Assembly (NCBI RefSeq): GCF_015624485.1
Contig: NZ_CP061378.1
Coordinates: 5,952,001 to 6,016,000, forward strand
Length of the DNA stretch: 64,000 nucleotides
Direction: 5' to 3'
From: Bradyrhizobium genosp. L
GTDB taxonomy: Bacteria; Pseudomonadota; Alphaproteobacteria; Rhizobiales; Xanthobacteraceae
In this document: in pieces, positions 9,313 through 18,078 of the stretch
How positions within the stretch are numbered: position 1 is the stretch's first letter
How the letters are laid out: every line of letters begins with the position of its first letter
Made by a program: the position numbers and the translations under genes
The notes under the pieces: model-generated
What the model was told of the DNA's origin: nothing
The model's database searches: none
The model's input: the letters and a program-made list of their open reading frames with translations, nothing else

Positions 9313-10747
9313 GGGCTAGGGGATTCCCGGATTTTGTGACTGTGTAGCAAGGGCATAGCCGTCGAGTGTTGCGGCAAGGCGGTTCCAGCCGTCGCGCATG
9401 GTCTTTGGTCCTGGAGGCTTGTAGTAGCAATTCCATCCGCCGAGACGGGCCGCGATCCATGAGACGAAGGCAAGCGAGCCGATAGGATGCGGGTTTTTCT
9501 GCCGTAGCGTTTTGCCCTCGAGCTTTTTTGACAGGTGCTCGAGCGCGACGGCGAAGCTTTCGTCAATGACATCGGTTGCCGGGCGGAGGCTGCCGTCTCT
9601 GGCATCGACAAGCTGGATCGTCCGAATCGCGCCAGCGAGCGCGATGGCGGTCAGATTAAACATCCGCTCGGCGTCGACGACTTGGCTGTCGTCGAGGGCC
9701 AAGCCGTCGCTCTTGAGGGCGCGGAAGACTTGTTCGATGCGCCAGCGCAAGCGATAGAGGCGGACGACGTGTTCAGCCTCGGTCGCACAAGTGACGGTGC
9801 GGGTCGTGAGTAGGCGCCACAACAACGGCGTCTTGCCTGACGGCGCATCGACCTCTCGTGCTTCCACCAAGGTGAGTTCGACGCTGCCGGCCGCCTCGGA
9901 TTGCCCCAGACTTTGTGAGCGGGCGATGTGCACCGAGCCCGCGCGGAGTTCGACGGTCGCGACGCGCCCTTTGTCACCAGGCCCGCGCGGCGCCACGCGG
10001 ACCTCGCTTCTGCTCAGCACTTCAGCACTGGCAAGCGCCCCAAAGAGCGTTCCCCCACCGAGCAAAGATCGATCCTGACCGGCGCGCACGATCAGATCGA
10101 GCCGCTCCGGTTTGCGGGCAAACAGCAGGTAAATGTCGCTTTCGCGATCGGCCACCATTGTCACCTCGGCGGCATCGGACAGCACGCTTGCCGTGGCCTG
10201 ACAGCCCAACAGCCAACGCGCCGATTCCTTATCCTCGATCGCGCGATTGCGGCGCGACGTGACGCGATCCGCAGACCGCGTCCAGATCGCCGCATCGACA
10301 AGACCGACCACGGCTTCGCTTTCGATATCGACGGCAATCACTGGATGGATGAAGAAGCCAGGGGTTTGGCCATCGCCGGCAGGTCCGAAGCCCCGCCGCT
10401 TCTTGTCACGACCGCCAAAATTGATCTCGGTCGTGTCCTGGACAGCCAGAATGCGGCGACCGGCGCATTGAACCGCAGTCCGCCCGGCCAACGTTTCCAC
10501 AATCCGATCGACCGAAACATGGGGCGAAGACAGAAACCGATGCACGGCCTTCTCGCCCGCGCGCGTCTCCCCCAATTTGCGTAGCACCAGCGTCCCCGCC
10601 GTCGCCACCCGCTCGATCAGCCAATCAGCCCGCTCCGCAACCCGAACATCGCCAAAAGACATCGCAGGCCTCTCGTCCAAACAGGTCGAAAGGCCTTGAA
10701 TCACATTCACAAACTCCGGGGAATCACTTTCGGGGCTCCCGTAGCCC
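9313..10747 (-). mobile_element. IS4-family insertion sequence of about 1.4 kb
   Basis: The element carries one complete transposase. Outer ends match imperfectly as inverted repeats: GGGCTAGGGGATTCCCG at 9313-9329 and, on the other strand, GGGCTACGGGAGCCCCG at 10747-10731 (14 of 17). A second subterminal pair, CCCGGATTTTGTGACTGTG at 9326-9344 against 10702-10720, agrees at 17 of 19. No target-site duplication could be recognised, so the ends could be a few bases off. It lies inside a dispersed repeat between putA and a CoA-transferase gene. Confidence 0.75.
9316..10662 (-). CDS. IS4-family DDE transposase
   Basis: A 448-residue transposase with the expected catalytic layout: D76 in ILAVQDTTEI, D172 in VTMVADRESD and E310 inside a perfect YREK signature (Y-x2-R-x3-E-x6-K, YRLRWRIEQVFRALK). 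The open frame runs on upstream through flanking DNA, but the ATG at 10662 begins recognisable transposase sequence (MSFGDVRVAERADWLIERV) and lies within the element's inverted repeats. The stop codon falls inside the left terminal repeat. The frame is intact and all catalytic residues are kept, so the element may still be active. Confidence 0.92.
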   Translation of the reverse strand: MSFGDVRVAERADWLIERVATAGTLVLRKLGETRAGEKAVHRFLSSPHVSVDRIVETLAGRTAVQCAGRRILAVQDTTEINFGGRDKKRRGFGPAGDGQTPGFFIHPVIAVDIESEAVVGLVDAAIWTRSADRVTSRRNRAIEDKESARWLLGCQATASVLSDAAEVTMVADRESDIYLLFARKPERLDLIVRAGQDRSLLGGGTLFGALASAEVLSRSEVRVAPRGPGDKGRVATVELRAGSVHIARSQSLGQSEAAGSVELTLVEAREVDAPSGKTPLLWRLLTTRTVTCATEAEHVVRLYRLRWRIEQVFRALKSDGLALDDSQVVDAERMFNLTAIALAGAIRTIQLVDARDGSLRPATDVIDESFAVALEHLSKKLEGKTLRQKNPHPIGSLAFVSWIAARLGGWNCYYKPPGPKTMRDGWNRLAATLDGYALATQSQNPGIP

Positions 10748-10881
10748 GCAAGGGGAGGGTAAGAAAGCGCCGTTGCATCGATCCCCCGACATTGGTCAAA
10801 TGGCGCCTCGATCGGGATCATCGCACGCGATATTCCAGCTACCGGAAAAACACCAACAAGCGCCACGGGAGCGAGGGCACG

Positions 10882-12087
<1,206 letters not shown>

Positions 12088-12101
12088 GCGGCCGTCTCTC
12101 T

Positions 12102-12225
12102 CGTCGTCCCGGCGAAGGCCGGGACCCATAACCACCAATGCAGATTGCTGCGCGACACTGGAACGACGAGTCCCATTCACAACCTCCGCCGCGGAGTATG
12201 GGTCCCGGCCTTCGCCGGGACGACG
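12102..12225. repeat. Intergenic inverted repeat, perfect 29-bp arms
   Basis: The arm 12102-12130 (starting CGTCGTCCCGGCGAAGGCCG) is the exact reverse complement of 12197-12225; 66 bases separate them. It lies between convergent genes and would form a long hairpin in either transcript. The CGTCGT outer end is shared with other repeats in this window. Confidence 0.9.
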
Positions 12226-12279
12226 AACGCGGATGGGGCGTCCGGTCTTTGTCAAACTCGGCGTGCGTGTGAAACGAAC

Positions 12280-12447
12280 TCAACGCTTCAGCCAGGCCCA
12301 GACGATGGCGACTGCGATGATGCCGATGATGATTGCGAGCCCGATCGCCCAGCTGCTGACACGGACGGCGCTGACGGTCTGACGTTCGGCCTCGTTCGCC
12401 GCGATCTCGCGGTTGCGCTGCTTGTTGTCCTGCTCAGGAGCACTCAT
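12280..12447 (-). CDS. 55-residue single-pass membrane peptide
   Basis: A short frame encoding a polar, charged N-terminal half (MSAPEQDNKQRNREIAANEA, then ERQ) followed by one strong transmembrane helix (SSWAIGLAIIIGIIAVAIVW) and a basic tail (AWLKR). The sequence order suggests a small inner-membrane protein with a cytoplasmic N-terminus. GGAGA lies about 10 bases before the ATG. It stands alone between the CoA-transferase gene (convergent, with a repeat between) and the mono-haem protein gene. Function unknown; the clear amphipathic-then-hydrophobic design argues for a real gene despite the length. Confidence 0.65.
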   Translation of the reverse strand: MSAPEQDNKQRNREIAANEAERQTVSAVRVSSWAIGLAIIIGIIAVAIVWAWLKR

Positions 12448-12546
12448 CCGCCAGGTCTCCGCTCAAGGGCTTGCCGGGTCTTGGGCGATCGCCAATGTAG
12501 CATCAAATAATGACGCCCGGGCCTATCGGTTCCGGCAAAAGCGGCG

Positions 12547-14094
12547 CTACCGCCCCTTCACGAAGCACATACCCATGCGCGAGGTCTTGCCCGCAACCTG
12601 GCAGGCGAGCCCCTCCGCACAGGTCCAGCCGCGGAAGCTGCGATCGGTCTCGGCCGGCCTCGCCCCCGGCAGATAGCAATGCGCGCCCCAGCCGTCGCTG
12701 TATTCGGTGCCGGCAAGCTCGGTCGAACCGCGCAATTGCGGGCGGTTGGAGAAGCCGCGCGAAAAGTCCGGCGCTCTGCCGTCGCGGAAGCTTGCGAGGA
12801 TATCGCGGCGGCGGACCTGGTCGCCGAAGAAATGCGGCGAGGCCGGCACTACGGTGGAGTTCGACGGTTTGGCCGCCATCCAGTCGACGCCGGGAAAATG
12901 GAAGCCTCCGATGCCGCGGGTCTGGTGACAGCCGGCGCAGGTGACGTCGTTGAGCCGCCGCTCGAAGCCGGCGACGGACTGGATGTTCTGCAACTTCGTT
13001 CCGTCGGCCGTGGCCTTCTTCAGGGCGCCGACCACGTCGCCATCCGAGAACACCGCCGGGCCGGCCGCGCCCTCGCCCTGCACCAGCCCGAATTCGGGCG
13101 CGAGCTCGCCGAGGTCGAAGCCGGCCGGGGTCGGCGCCACCGCAGACGTGGCGAGGAATTTCTCGGGGATCAGCAACGTGCCGCGGTCGAGTTCGGCGAA
13201 ATGCGCAGGCGCGAGCAGCCACGCCTTGAAGTCGCGGCGCAGCCCATCGTCGGCGAGGATGCGATCGCGATCGATCTGGTTCTCCATCGGCGCTTCGACG
13301 AAGCGCTTCGTTGCGCCGTCATAGTCGAACACTTTCAGGAGATAGTCGGTGCGGAAATCGCGCAGCGCCGATTTCGGCGCGTGCGCGATCTGCAGATTGG
13401 TCTCGATGCGGTCGATGTTGCTAATATCGATCAGCGCGAGCGGTCCGTCCGTGCCGAACAGGTTTTCCAGTGTCGGCGGCGTGTCACCCATGTCGAGCCA
13501 GCGCCGGGCGATCCCGCGACAGGTGAGTGCGGCATCGTTGCCGTCGCCTTTCGCCTTCAACACCAGGTTCAGCGTCATCGGCAGGCGTTGCGAGACCGCA
13601 TTCTCGCCGATCAACGGCACGTCGGCGCGGGTCAGCCGGTAGATCAGCCGGATCTCACCGCAGGCATCGGGTGCCACATAGGCGCGGTCCATCCGGTTGA
13701 CGATGCCTGACAGCACGAAGCGGACATCCGCGGAATCGAACAGCGCGCGGTCGAACAGCTGGAAAGCAAAGCGATCGCCCGTGCCGATGCTCTCGTTCGG
13801 CAGGCTTGCTTTGTGCTTCTCGACATAGCGGTCGAAGTCGCGCGCCAACGCCTCATGCACCGGCACCATCGCGGGCAAGGCGAACAGCTCGCGGTTCGAC
13901 AGCGGCGTATCGACCGAACGCTCCGGCGCCAGCATGCGGCCGAGACCGAGGCGGCCGTGATCGAGCTCGCGCAGAACGGCGGGATCGATGATCCCGGCAC
14001 CGCGCTCGAGTGCGCGATCCTCGCCGGCACGCGCGAATGCCGCGCCACAGAGCAGGAGGAACAGGGCAAGGAGACTTCGCAGCGCGCCGCTCAT
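12547..14094 (-). CDS. Exported mono-haem c-type protein of unknown function
   Basis: A 515-residue protein with a signal peptide (residues 1-23, MSGALRSLLALFLLLCGAAF then ARA) and a single c-type haem motif CAGCH at 386-390, in TCAGCHQTRGIGGFHFPG. The 360 residues before the haem resemble no domain I can name; they contain RMDRAYVAPDACGEIRLIYR and cysteines at 145 and 192. The last 60 residues hold four more cysteines (AHCYLPG, WTCAEGLACQVAG, MCFVKGR), probably disulfide-bonded in the periplasm. GTGGAGGC precedes the ATG. A redox role is inferred only from the haem motif. Confidence 0.75.
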   Translation of the reverse strand: MSGALRSLLALFLLLCGAAFARAGEDRALERGAGIIDPAVLRELDHGRLGLGRMLAPERSVDTPLSNRELFALPAMVPVHEALARDFDRYVEKHKASLPNESIGTGDRFAFQLFDRALFDSADVRFVLSGIVNRMDRAYVAPDACGEIRLIYRLTRADVPLIGENAVSQRLPMTLNLVLKAKGDGNDAALTCRGIARRWLDMGDTPPTLENLFGTDGPLALIDISNIDRIETNLQIAHAPKSALRDFRTDYLLKVFDYDGATKRFVEAPMENQIDRDRILADDGLRRDFKAWLLAPAHFAELDRGTLLIPEKFLATSAVAPTPAGFDLGELAPEFGLVQGEGAAGPAVFSDGDVVGALKKATADGTKLQNIQSVAGFERRLNDVTCAGCHQTRGIGGFHFPGVDWMAAKPSNSTVVPASPHFFGDQVRRRDILASFRDGRAPDFSRGFSNRPQLRGSTELAGTEYSDGWGAHCYLPGARPAETDRSFRGWTCAEGLACQVAGKTSRMGMCFVKGR

Positions 14095-14130
14095 GCCTCC
14101 ACTAACACCGCGCGCCGACGCCTATTCAAG

Positions 14131-14164
14131 AAAAAAGGCGCTTCACATCGCGGTGAAGCGCCTT
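14131..14164 (-). terminator. Rho-independent terminator (minus strand)
   Basis: A perfect 12-bp stem (14153-14164 with 14135-14146 on the minus strand, AAGGCGCTTCAC and its complement) with a six-base loop is followed by a run of six T on the minus strand. It lies 22 bases past the stop of the membrane-anchored coiled-coil gene. Confidence 0.88.
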
Positions 14165-14185
14165 GCTGTTGTCGACTTTCGGCGA

Positions 14186-15256
14186 TCAGCGCGAAACGAT
14201 CAGGCCCCGGCTGGTGACGACCACCCAGCGGCCGTCCTGCCTGCGGATCGCATCGACACGGCCGAGCCCCGGGACGGGGTCGCCGGCATAAACCTCGTAG
14301 ATGCCGCCGCGGCCTTCGATCAGCGCGCCGCCATTGCCGACGTCGCGCAGCGCCCAGCCGTCGAGCACCGGAAGGCGGCCGACCTCGGTCTTGGGCGCGG
14401 CAGCGGCCGGCGTGGCGGCAGCCGTCTGCGGCGTCACCGTGCCGGTGGTCTCGCGGGCGGGCGTCTCGCGTGCGGTCGCGGGCGTCGCAGCCGCGGTGGT
14501 GGTCGGCGCCTGCGGCGTGGCGCGGAGCTTGTCGACGGTTTCGGTGAGCTTGGCGAGCTTGGCCATCGGCTCGGCCTGCGCCTTCTCGACCTTTTCGAGA
14601 CGATCATTGGCGCGGTTGAACTGGGCCTGGCCGGACTTGGCGGTCTGCTCGACGCTGGCCTTCAACGAGGTGATCTCGGATTCGATCCGGGCGATCGCGG
14701 CTTCGCGGGCGCTGTCCTTGGCGGCCATATCTGACCCGCCCGTATCCTTCGCGGAGGCAACGGCAGGCGTAGCGACACGGCTGAAACCTGCGGTCGCCAG
14801 CGCGCCGCCGATAGCGCCCGCGACGGTCGCGAGCGCAATCACGGCGGCCATCGCCGCAAACCGGCCGGACGACTTGGCGGGCTGCTCGGCGGCCGGCTTG
14901 GACGCGGTCTCTTCATGGTCCCACGAGCGATCCCAGGCGCGGTTGCCCGGCGCCATGATCATCAGCTTGCCCGGGAAGCGCGGCTCCTCGCGGGAGCCGG
15001 TCTCGACCTTGGGCGTCTCCATGTTGACCGGCTCGACGTCGGGTTCGAACCTGGCTGCGTCCAGCGGCGGCGGCTCGACCTTCGGCGCGTCCATTTTGGG
15101 CGCGTCGGCCTTCGGCGCCGTCTCTTCCTGATCGGGCGAGAGGCTGGGAGCCTGGACATGAGCCTCGGTTTGGGCCGCGGCCATCACGGGCTCGCTCTTC
15201 GCCGCCATATCGGCACCGGCCTGACTGCTAACCGGCTCGCTGTGCTGCTCACTCAC
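14186..15256 (-). CDS. Membrane-anchored coiled-coil protein
   Basis: A 356-residue protein of unknown function from a GTG start. Residues 1 to about 130 are acidic and Pro/Glu/Ala-rich (repeats such as KADAPKMDAPKVEPP). One transmembrane helix lies near 133-157 (FAAMAAVIALATVAGAIGGA). A predicted coiled coil follows (about 185-240; ESEITSLKASVEQTAKSGQA), then an Ala/Thr/Pro linker and a compact C-terminal domain ending GRVDAIRRQDGRWVVVTSRG. The GTG at 15256 is preferred to the TTG six bases upstream because GGAGA lies nine bases before it. Topology suggests a cytoplasmic N-terminus and periplasmic coiled coil. It has its own terminator. Confidence 0.75.
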   Translation of the reverse strand: MSEQHSEPVSSQAGADMAAKSEPVMAAAQTEAHVQAPSLSPDQEETAPKADAPKMDAPKVEPPPLDAARFEPDVEPVNMETPKVETGSREEPRFPGKLMIMAPGNRAWDRSWDHEETASKPAAEQPAKSSGRFAAMAAVIALATVAGAIGGALATAGFSRVATPAVASAKDTGGSDMAAKDSAREAAIARIESEITSLKASVEQTAKSGQAQFNRANDRLEKVEKAQAEPMAKLAKLTETVDKLRATPQAPTTTAAATPATARETPARETTGTVTPQTAAATPAAAAPKTEVGRLPVLDGWALRDVGNGGALIEGRGGIYEVYAGDPVPGLGRVDAIRRQDGRWVVVTSRGLIVSR

Positions 15257-15474
15257 GTTCAAAGTCTCCAGACTGGGTTGACAATTCGGTAACTTTTATT
15301 GCTTGCGAAATCGTTACCCGGGCGTTGCATTACCTAAGTTTTAGGAACTTTTCCGGGCCGGATTGCGGCGAGACCGGCCTGCGGCAATCCGCGCCACCCC
15401 TTGCAAAGGCGGTTTGCGGGCCTGGCTTTCCCAACTAACATGGTACCTTCCAGCCAGAAGGCAGGGGCGGTGCC

Positions 15475-15861
15475 ATGACGATCGAGAAATGCATCGTAGA
15501 ATTCGATGTCGATGACGTCATTTTTGAGGAAGGCTCGACCGGCCGCGAGCTTTACGTGGTGCTCGACGGCAAGGTCGAGATCGCCAAGATCGATGGCAAG
15601 ATCGATGGCGGAAACAAGACGGTCATCGTCGGCCTCGGCAAGGGCGAGTTCTTCGGCGAGATGGCGGTGATCGACGGCTCGGCGCGGTCGGCGACCGCGA
15701 TTGCCGCTGCGCCCCACACGCGGGTGATGCGGATCAACCACGCCCGCTTCGTCTATCTGGTCAGCCAGCAGCCGGCCTTCGCGCTGATGGTGATGGATGC
15801 GCTGTCGAAACGCTTGCGCGCATCCAACAGCGTCACCTACCGCACGGCGGCCGCGCCATGA
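15475..15861 (+). CDS. Stand-alone cyclic-nucleotide-binding domain protein
   Basis: A 128-residue protein made of a single cNMP-binding beta-roll with no HTH, kinase or channel domain. The phosphate-binding cassette is intact: GEFFGEMAVIDGSARSAT, with E62 and R71 at the positions that contact ribose and phosphate in CRP-type domains. The N-terminus (FDVDDVIFEEGSTGRELYVV) and the C-terminal helix (FALMVMDALSKRLRASN) are typical of the domain. Its stop overlaps the start of the metallo-hydrolase gene by four bases (ATGA), so the two are translationally coupled. A cAMP- or cGMP-sensing role for the pair is inferred. Confidence 0.88.
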   Translation: MTIEKCIVEFDVDDVIFEEGSTGRELYVVLDGKVEIAKIDGKIDGGNKTVIVGLGKGEFFGEMAVIDGSARSATAIAAAPHTRVMRINHARFVYLVSQQPAFALMVMDALSKRLRASNSVTYRTAAAP

Positions 15862-16667
15862 GCGATCGCCGGCCGAGCCCGTTCAAGACCCTGCACGACA
15901 CCGAGATGGCGACGCTGATCGAGGCCGCCACCGACGTCTACCAGATCCGCTTCAAGAACCGCGCGGCCAACGCCTATCTGGTGCGTGGCAGCAAGCGGAC
16001 CATCATGATCGACGTCGGACTGTCGTCCAACTATCCGCACCTCACAGCCTGCCTCGGCCATATCGGCGTCACGCCCGAGATGATCGACATGGTGGTGCTG
16101 AGCCACGAGCATCTCGACCACATCGGCGCGGCCTATCATTTCCACGGCCGCGCCTATATCGCCGCGCACCGGCTCGCCGCCAACAAGATCATGCTGCGCG
16201 ACGACTTCTCGATGCTGCGCAAGATGTTCAACGAGCCGAACGTGCCCGTTGATGTCGACATCTGGCTCGAGGAAGGCAATCTGCTCGACCTCGGCAATTT
16301 CCGTCTCAACGTGATGTATACGCCGGGCCATACCTCGGCCTGCATCACGCTGTTCGACCAGGACAAGGGCTTGCTGTTCGCCGCCGACACGCTGATGCCC
16401 GGCGGCGTGATGGGCGGAGTGTTCGGCTCCGGCTCGATCGCCGACTACATCCAGTCGCTGGAGCGGCTGAAGGGATTGAACTCCAGGATCCTGCTGTCCG
16501 GTCACGGCCGCCTCTCCGACACGCCGCAGGACGACGTCCGGATCGCGCTGGCTCGCTCGCATGGGCTGCTCGAAGACACCGCTCAACTGTTCGACGCGCT
16601 CGATGCGCGCGCCAATTTCGAGCCGATCATGCAGTCGGTGCGCGATCTCAACAAGCTGGACGATTGA
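15858..16667 (+). CDS. Metallo-beta-lactamase-fold hydrolase
   Basis: A 269-residue MBL-fold protein with a complete metal site: HEHLDH at 83-88, H158 in TPGHTSACI, D177 in FAADTLMPG and the last histidine in LSGHGRLSD. These residues match the binuclear zinc hydrolases of the glyoxalase II/lactonase/RNase Z superfamily. No signal peptide is seen, so it should be cytoplasmic. The substrate is unknown. Translational coupling (ATGA overlap) to the cNMP-binding protein suggests that the hydrolase is activated by, or acts in response to, a cyclic nucleotide. Confidence 0.9.
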   Translation: MSDRRPSPFKTLHDTEMATLIEAATDVYQIRFKNRAANAYLVRGSKRTIMIDVGLSSNYPHLTACLGHIGVTPEMIDMVVLSHEHLDHIGAAYHFHGRAYIAAHRLAANKIMLRDDFSMLRKMFNEPNVPVDVDIWLEEGNLLDLGNFRLNVMYTPGHTSACITLFDQDKGLLFAADTLMPGGVMGGVFGSGSIADYIQSLERLKGLNSRILLSGHGRLSDTPQDDVRIALARSHGLLEDTAQLFDALDARANFEPIMQSVRDLNKLDD

Positions 16668-16681
16668 TGCGCGCTTTCTCC

Positions 16682-16770
16682 CCGTCATTGCGAGCGAAGC
16701 GAGGCAATCCATCGCCCAGCATACGCGGGAGCATGGATTGCTTCGTCGCTGTCGCTCCTCGCAATGACGG
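16682..16770. repeat. Intergenic inverted repeat (CCGTCATTGCGAG family)
   Basis: The arm 16682-16712 pairs with 16733-16770; the right arm carries a seven-base insertion relative to the left. Outer ends are CCGTCATTGCGAG and CTCGCAATGACGG. It lies between the MBL hydrolase and GST genes, both on the plus strand, and could act as a terminator for the former. Confidence 0.85.
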
Positions 16771-16844
16771 AGAATTTGACAAATCCCCGCGCGGCCTGTT
16801 CAACGATGGCAACAACAACCCTTAGAAAACAGGGAGCGAGGACC

Positions 16845-17459
16845 ATGAAGTTTTACGACTCGATCGGGCCGAACCCGCGCATCGTGCGCTGGTTCATGGC
16901 GGAGAAGGGCATCGAAATGCCCAGGCAGACCGTCGACCTCCGCAAGGGCGAGAACCGCGAAGAGGCGCATCTGAAGCGCAATCCGCATGGCCAGATGCCG
17001 ACGCTGGAGCTCGACGACGGCAGCTATCTCTCGGAGATCGTGCCGATCTGCGAATATCTCGAGGAGAAGCATCCCGCGCCCGCGATGATCGGCGCGACGC
17101 CCGAGGAGCGCGCCGAGTGCCGGATGTGGACGCGCCGGGTCGATCTCAACATCGCCGAGCCGCTCGCCAACGGCTACCGCTTCGGCGAGGCGCTGAAATT
17201 CTTCGAGAAGCGGATTCCGGTCGCGCCCGAAGCCTCTCCGGGGCTGAAGATGATCGCCGCCAACCGCATCAAATGGCTCAACGACCAGATGGAAGACGGC
17301 CGCGACTACATCGCAGGCAAGCGCTTCACCCTCGCCGACATCCTGCTCTATTGCTGGCTCGATTTCGGCAACCAGGTCGGCCAACCGATGGACCAGTCGA
17401 ACGGCAACATCGTGGCCTGGTTCAACCGCGTTGCCGAGCGGCCGGCGGTGAAGGCGTAG
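16845..17459 (+). CDS. Glutathione S-transferase family protein
   Basis: A 204-residue cytosolic GST. The N-terminal thioredoxin-fold domain (1-80) has the GPNPRIVRWFMAEKGIE start and the cis-proline/glutathione-binding segments GQMPTLEL and LSEIVPICEYLEEKHP. The all-alpha C-terminal domain contains the conserved LADILLYCWLDFG N-capping region. The ATG at 16845 follows GGGAGCGAGG; the open frame begins at 16764 but that part is repeat-derived. It is a single gene followed by an inverted repeat. The electrophilic substrate is unknown. Confidence 0.9.
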   Translation: MKFYDSIGPNPRIVRWFMAEKGIEMPRQTVDLRKGENREEAHLKRNPHGQMPTLELDDGSYLSEIVPICEYLEEKHPAPAMIGATPEERAECRMWTRRVDLNIAEPLANGYRFGEALKFFEKRIPVAPEASPGLKMIAANRIKWLNDQMEDGRDYIAGKRFTLADILLYCWLDFGNQVGQPMDQSNGNIVAWFNRVAERPAVKA

Positions 17460-17472
17460 TTCCACAAAATTC

Positions 17473-17560
17473 GTCATGCCCGGGCTTGTCCCGGGCATCC
17501 ACGTCTTTGGTTTCCAGCGAAGACAGACGTGGATGGCCGGGACAAGCCCGGCCATGACGA
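17473..17560. repeat. Intergenic inverted repeat with 35-bp arms
   Basis: Arms 17473-17507 and 17526-17560 are reverse complements at 33 of 35 positions with an 18-base loop. Outer ends are CGTCATG/CATGACG. It lies between the convergent GST and TPM-domain genes and can form a hairpin in either transcript. Confidence 0.9.
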
Positions 17561-17577
17561 CGCGGGAACGATGGTTC

Positions 17578-18075
17578 CTAGATCACCACCGGCTTGTCCG
17601 GCAGTTCATTGGTCCCGCCCTCCGCGTGCGGAAAGTATTTCGCGAGCTCCCGTGACACCGCCTCGATCCCCCTGATCACACCCTGCTCGAACCGGCCGGC
17701 GGCGAAATCTGCCTCCATCGCGCGGCAGATCGCTTCCCAGCCGTCGCGGCCGACCTTGGCGTCGATGCCGCGGTCGGCGACGATCTCGACGTCGCGGTCG
17801 GCGAGCAAGAGATAGATCAGGACGCCGTTGTTGTGATGGGTGTCCCAGATCCGCAGATGCGAGAACACATCGAGCGCGCGTTCGCGTGCCGGCTGGTTGC
17901 GGAACAGCGGCACGCCGTCGAGCGCGCCTTCGACGACGAAGCGGATCTGGCCGGCATGGGTGGCCTCGCCCGCCTTGATCGCGCGCTCGATGGCATCGAG
18001 CACGCGCGGCGGAAAGTCACGCCGCACCCGCCAGCGGTGTTCGATGAGATGCTTGCCGATGCGCCTGATGCTCAT
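17578..18075 (-). CDS. TPM-domain protein, third gene of lemA operon
   Basis: A 165-residue protein with a TPM-type alpha/beta domain (also called the YgcG or DUF477 domain): GEATHAGQIRFVVEGALD, HNNGVLIYLLLADRDVEIVADRGID and VGRDGWEAICRAM. Unlike its upstream neighbour it has no signal peptide and no C-terminal transmembrane or Gly-rich tail, so the domain appears cytoplasmic or membrane-associated by contact. Its ATG follows the stop of the upstream TPM gene by three bases. The order lemA, exported TPM protein, soluble TPM protein recurs in alphaproteobacteria; the biochemical role is not established. Confidence 0.85.
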   Translation of the reverse strand: MSIRRIGKHLIEHRWRVRRDFPPRVLDAIERAIKAGEATHAGQIRFVVEGALDGVPLFRNQPARERALDVFSHLRIWDTHHNNGVLIYLLLADRDVEIVADRGIDAKVGRDGWEAICRAMEADFAAGRFEQGVIRGIEAVSRELAKYFPHAEGGTNELPDKPVVI

Positions 18076-18078
18076 GGC

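Noticed and set aside
15288..15318. GGTAAC/GTTACC inverted repeat upstream of the coiled-coil protein gene
   Set aside because: Arms of only six bases with a 19-base spacer are expected by chance at this level.
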